A stretch of DNA of 7,487 bases from Mariprofundaceae bacterium. GTDB taxonomy: Bacteria; Pseudomonadota; Zetaproteobacteria; Mariprofundales; Mariprofundaceae. The notes beneath the pieces are model-generated. The model had not been told where the DNA came from, made no database searches, and worked only from the letters and a program-made list of their open reading frames with translations. Where the stretch lies: positions 1 through 7,487 of the forward strand of contig JALUXN010000272.1 in the NCBI GenBank assembly GCA_027018975.1. Reading direction: 5' to 3'. The translations under genes and the position numbers were made by a program. Below, in pieces: positions 5,418-7,487 of the stretch (its first letter is position 1; each line of letters starts with the position of its first letter).

Positions 5418-5849
5418 TTAATGGATTGCCTTATGCGCAAATGGATTCATCAGCGTTAGCGCACAATCTTCAAAATCCTTTGTGTTTCTTGTCGCCAAAG
5501 CAAATCCTTTCGCACGTGCAATGGCTGCAATTTGACCATCAAAACAGCTCATGGAGCGGCCGACTTTGCGTCGATGTGACATGATGTTGCCATAAATCTT
5601 CGCTGCTCGTTTATCGAAATTTAGGATGCGTTGATGAAAGCCTTGATCAATGAAGAGTTGAAAACGTTCTTCGAGGAGTGCCCTACGTCTGCCTATAGGT
5701 AATATGTCCAAGCCAAAGGAAATTTCAGCGATGGTGATGCTGGTTAAATAAAGAGCATCGACCGGTTGTTCGTTCAGCCAATGTAGTACAGAGCCGGCCG
5801 GTGGAGAGCTCATGAACTCTGAAACGATATTGGTGTCTAGGATGATCAT
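5418..5849 (-). CDS. vapC: PIN-domain toxin ribonuclease, VapC/FitB type
   Basis: The 143-aa protein is a complete PIN domain, the usual VapC size. Acidic residues expected to hold the Mg2+/Mn2+ ion are present: D5 in MIILDTN, E42 in TIAEISFG, D104 in CFDGQIAAIA and D125 in ATRNTKDF, with N122 beside the last. VapC toxins are metal-dependent RNases that cut tRNAs or rRNA when freed from the antitoxin. All catalytic positions are intact, so the toxin should be active. The ATG overlaps the antitoxin stop (ATGA, 4 bp), giving translational coupling with the antitoxin made first. Its paired antitoxin is FitA-like, so FitB is an equally fair name. The region looks less GC-rich than the neighbouring genes, suggesting horizontal acquisition. 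Its 3' end faces the flavodoxin gene. Confidence 0.93.
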   Translation of the reverse strand: MIILDTNIVSEFMSSPPAGSVLHWLNEQPVDALYLTSITIAEISFGLDILPIGRRRALLEERFQLFIDQGFHQRILNFDKRAAKIYGNIMSHRRKVGRSMSCFDGQIAAIARAKGFALATRNTKDFEDCALTLMNPFAHKAIH

Positions 5850-6082
5850 GTGAATGATAGAGGGTCGTGTATTTCGCGCTGTGGCAGCTCAAAGTCTTCC
5901 TCCTCCACATATGCTGGGCTAAACAGGCGCACTGCCATGTCGCCCAACCGTTCCGGTGTCGAAACAGCGTGTTTGATGATGCGTCGCACCTCTTCTTCCA
6001 TCGAGACGCCATGTCTGGCTGCTTGCTGTCGTAATAAATGCAATGTTTCCTCTTCGATCCTACGAACACTTAAACTGGGCAT
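5846..6082 (-). CDS. vapB: Ribbon-helix-helix antitoxin, FitA/VapB type
   Basis: The 78-aa antitoxin starts at MPSLSVRRI. The N-terminal strand SLSVRRI, then a helix with LLRQQAARHG, then SMEEEVRRIIKHAV, is the FitA-type ribbon-helix-helix DNA-binding fold (residues 1-40). The acidic C-terminal tail (YVEEEDFELPQ) is the part that in this family wraps the PIN toxin and blocks its active site. The start at 6082 is chosen because GGAGG (minus strand, 6088-6092) lies 5 nt upstream. An in-frame ATG at 6100 would add six residues but would place that ribosome binding site inside the gene. The antitoxin precedes and overlaps the toxin, the usual order. It likely represses its own promoter together with the toxin. 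Confidence 0.92.
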   Translation of the reverse strand: MPSLSVRRIEEETLHLLRQQAARHGVSMEEEVRRIIKHAVSTPERLGDMAVRLFSPAYVEEEDFELPQREIHDPLSFT

Positions 6083-6111
6083 GCCAACCTCCGTTTTCAT
6101 TGAACGAAGGT

Positions 6112-6140
6112 ATCATAGTTATGACAGATAATGCTGTCAA
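6112..6140 (-). promoter_or_regulatory. Toxin-antitoxin promoter with overlapping operator-like inverted repeat
   Basis: On the minus strand, TTGACA (6135-6140, a perfect -35) is followed after 17 bp by TATGAT (6112-6117, five of six -10 bases). This is a near-consensus sigma-70 promoter about 30 nt before the antitoxin start. An inverted repeat TGACAG-N6-CTGTCA (6122-6139) overlaps the -35 and spacer, an apt place for autorepression by the FitA/VapB-toxin complex. Promoter and repeat are visible; binding is inferred. Confidence 0.75.
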
Positions 6141-6219
6141 TTCAACGTCAGTGCTAGCACATCCTCTTTCTGCTCATCGCGCTGGCCGCCAACCCGCATG
6201 ATGAAATGGGTGTCTAAAG
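6141..6219. other. Intergenic stretch between antitoxin promoter and pnp terminator
   Basis: I see no gene, repeat or recognisable signal in these 79 bases. Confidence 0.5.
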
Positions 6220-6255
6220 CAAAACGGGCGGACTCCGAAGAACCCGCCCGTTTTG
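6220..6255 (-). terminator. Rho-independent terminator of pnp
   Basis: On the minus strand, CAAAACGGGCGG pairs perfectly with CCGCCCGTTTTG. The stem continues through GUUC/GAGU, using two wobbles, to a C(UUCG)G tetraloop, giving about 16 bp in all. The T-run is built into the distal arm (CCCGTTTTG). It lies about 30 nt after the pnp stop and insulates the toxin-antitoxin promoter from pnp read-through. The A/T tracts are symmetric, so it could also stop transcription from the other strand. Confidence 0.88.
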
Positions 6256-6285
6256 ATTGTTCCTGCTGATTGCTGTGCGAAGGGG

Positions 6286-7487
6286 TTACGCCTCTTCGAG
6301 TAGCGCCTTCATGGAGAGGCGGATGCGGCCGTTGCGATCGACGTCGAGCACTTTGACGCGCACCTCCTGACCTTCGGATAGTTCGTCAGCCACCTTCTCA
6401 ACGCGGTGGTTGGCGATCTGCGAGATGTGCACGAGGCCATCAGTGCCGCCAACGATGCGGACAAAGGCGCCGAAGTCCATCAGCTTGACCACTTTGCCGG
6501 TATAGACCGCGCCCACTTCCACCTCAGCGACAATATCTTCGATCATCTTCTTGGCCGCTTCGCCCGCTTCGGCATCGACGGCGAAGATGGTGATGGTGCC
6601 GTCATCGGCGATATCGACCTTGGCTCCGGTCTCTTCGACAATGCCACGGATCACTTTACCACCGGCGCCGATCACTTCGCGGATCTTGTCGGTCTTGATC
6701 TTCATGGTGAACATGCGCGGTGCATGCTCGGCGATGCTGCCGCGCGGTGCGCTGATGCATTTGTCCATCTCGTCGAGGATATGCATGCGCCCTTCATGTG
6801 CCTGCGCCAGCGCCTCTTTCATGATCTCGCGGGTCAGGCCGCCGATCTTGATGTCCAGCTGCAGGGTGTTGACGCCCTTGCGGGTGCCGGCGACTTTGAA
6901 GTCCATATCGCCGAGGTGATCCTCATCGCCGAGGATGTCGGTCAAGACGGCGTAGCCATCTTTCTCCAGAATCAGACCCATCGCCACACCGGCGACGGCC
7001 GCTTTGATCGGCACACCGGCATCCATCAGTGCCAGCGAGGTGCCGCAGACAGAGGCCATGGAGGAGGAGCCGTTGGATTCGGTGATTTCGGAGACCGAAC
7101 GGATGGCGTAGCCGAACTCTTCCATTGGCGGGATAACCGCTTCGACACCACGGCGCGCCAGACGGCCATGGCCGATCTCACGGCGCCCGGGAGGGCCCAT
7201 GCGGCGTGCTTCGCCGACAGAGTAGGGGGGGAAGTTGTAGTGCAGCATGAAGCGCTGTTTGGCAACGCCTTCGAGTGATTCGGTGGTCTGCATGTCCGAC
7301 TCGGTGCCGAGGGTGATGGTGACCAGCGCCTGCGTCTCGCCGCGGGTGAAGAGGGCGGAGCCGTGTGTCTTCGGCAGGATGCCGACCTGACAATCGATGG
7401 CGCGCACCTGATTGGTGGCGCGGCCGTCGATACGCGGGTTGCCGGCGATGATGGAGCGGCGAACGACGCGCTTCTCCAGATTTTTCA
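6286..7487 (-). CDS. pnp: Polynucleotide phosphorylase, C-terminal part (5' end outside window)
   Basis: The window holds the last 399 residues of PNPase, a trimeric 3'-5' phosphorolytic exoribonuclease of the RNA degradosome. The frame is open to the window edge. A GTG at 7405-7407 is an internal Val, not the start. In window residues: the second RNase PH core has RREIGHGRLARRG (about 101-113), SSSMASV (140-146, phosphate binding) and DILGDEDHLGDMDFK (183-197), with the catalytic Asp pair and Lys. A KH domain follows with GAGG as GxxG loop (273-276), then an S1 domain (about 325-393). The protein stops at LSMKALLEEA, right after S1, so it lacks the longer tail that binds RNase E in E. coli. 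A UUCG-capped terminator follows. All active-site residues expected in this half are present. Confidence 0.97.
   Translation of the reverse strand, partial: KNLEKRVVRRSIIAGNPRIDGRATNQVRAIDCQVGILPKTHGSALFTRGETQALVTITLGTESDMQTTESLEGVAKQRFMLHYNFPPYSVGEARRMGPPGRREIGHGRLARRGVEAVIPPMEEFGYAIRSVSEITESNGSSSMASVCGTSLALMDAGVPIKAAVAGVAMGLILEKDGYAVLTDILGDEDHLGDMDFKVAGTRKGVNTLQLDIKIGGLTREIMKEALAQAHEGRMHILDEMDKCISAPRGSIAEHAPRMFTMKIKTDKIREVIGAGGKVIRGIVEETGAKVDIADDGTITIFAVDAEAGEAAKKMIEDIVAEVEVGAVYTGKVVKLMDFGAFVRIVGGTDGLVHISQIANHRVEKVADELSEGQEVRVKVLDVDRNGRIRLSMKALLEEA

Noticed and set aside
5321..5584. Plus-strand 87-codon frame after the repeat
   Set aside because: It overlaps the 3' part of vapC antisense and starts inside the hairpin repeat, with no recognisable domain.
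6406..7278. Plus-strand frame of 290 codons opposite pnp
   Set aside because: It is rich in Asp/His/Gly with no domain and is fully antisense to pnp, whose identity is certain.

Overview
The window looks like chromosomal DNA of a Gram-negative bacterium, most likely a proteobacterium. It is GC-rich, with GCG/CTG/CGC-heavy codons. It carries a bacterial polynucleotide phosphorylase of the E. coli type, an RlmD-type rRNA methyltransferase with an iron-sulfur cysteine set, and a lipoprotein-anchored peptide-binding protein. I cannot name the genus from sequence alone.

Layout. Bases 1-82 hold a truncated palindromic repeat. Bases 115-2771 hold two overlapping + strand genes: a fold-type-I (class V aminotransferase-like) PLP protein and an RlmD-like 23S rRNA m5U methyltransferase, coupled through TGATG. 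A second copy of the palindromic repeat, inverted relative to the first, lies at 2821-2889. It precedes a solitary ABC peptide-binding lipoprotein (2915-4414). A flavodoxin/WrbA-like gene (4603-5145) follows, bracketed by two direct copies of a structured, modular repeat (4425-4573 and 5154-5353).

The right part is on the - strand. pnp enters from the right edge (its 5' part is outside) and ends at 6286 with a strong UUCG-capped terminator at 6220-6255. An autonomous FitAB/VapBC-type toxin-antitoxin operon (5418-6082) follows, with a consensus promoter and an overlapping inverted repeat. It converges on the flavodoxin gene. The toxin-antitoxin stretch looks less GC-rich than its neighbours, which suggests acquisition.

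How it fits together. rlmD and pnp are ordinary RNA-metabolism genes. The PLP protein and the orphan binding protein have no obvious pathway partners here. The most unusual content is non-coding: two unrelated dispersed repeat families at the gene boundaries, plus an 11-bp direct repeat suggesting that the first family's element inserted between rlmD and the binding-protein gene. I found no CRISPR array, rRNA, tRNA or recognisable transposase.
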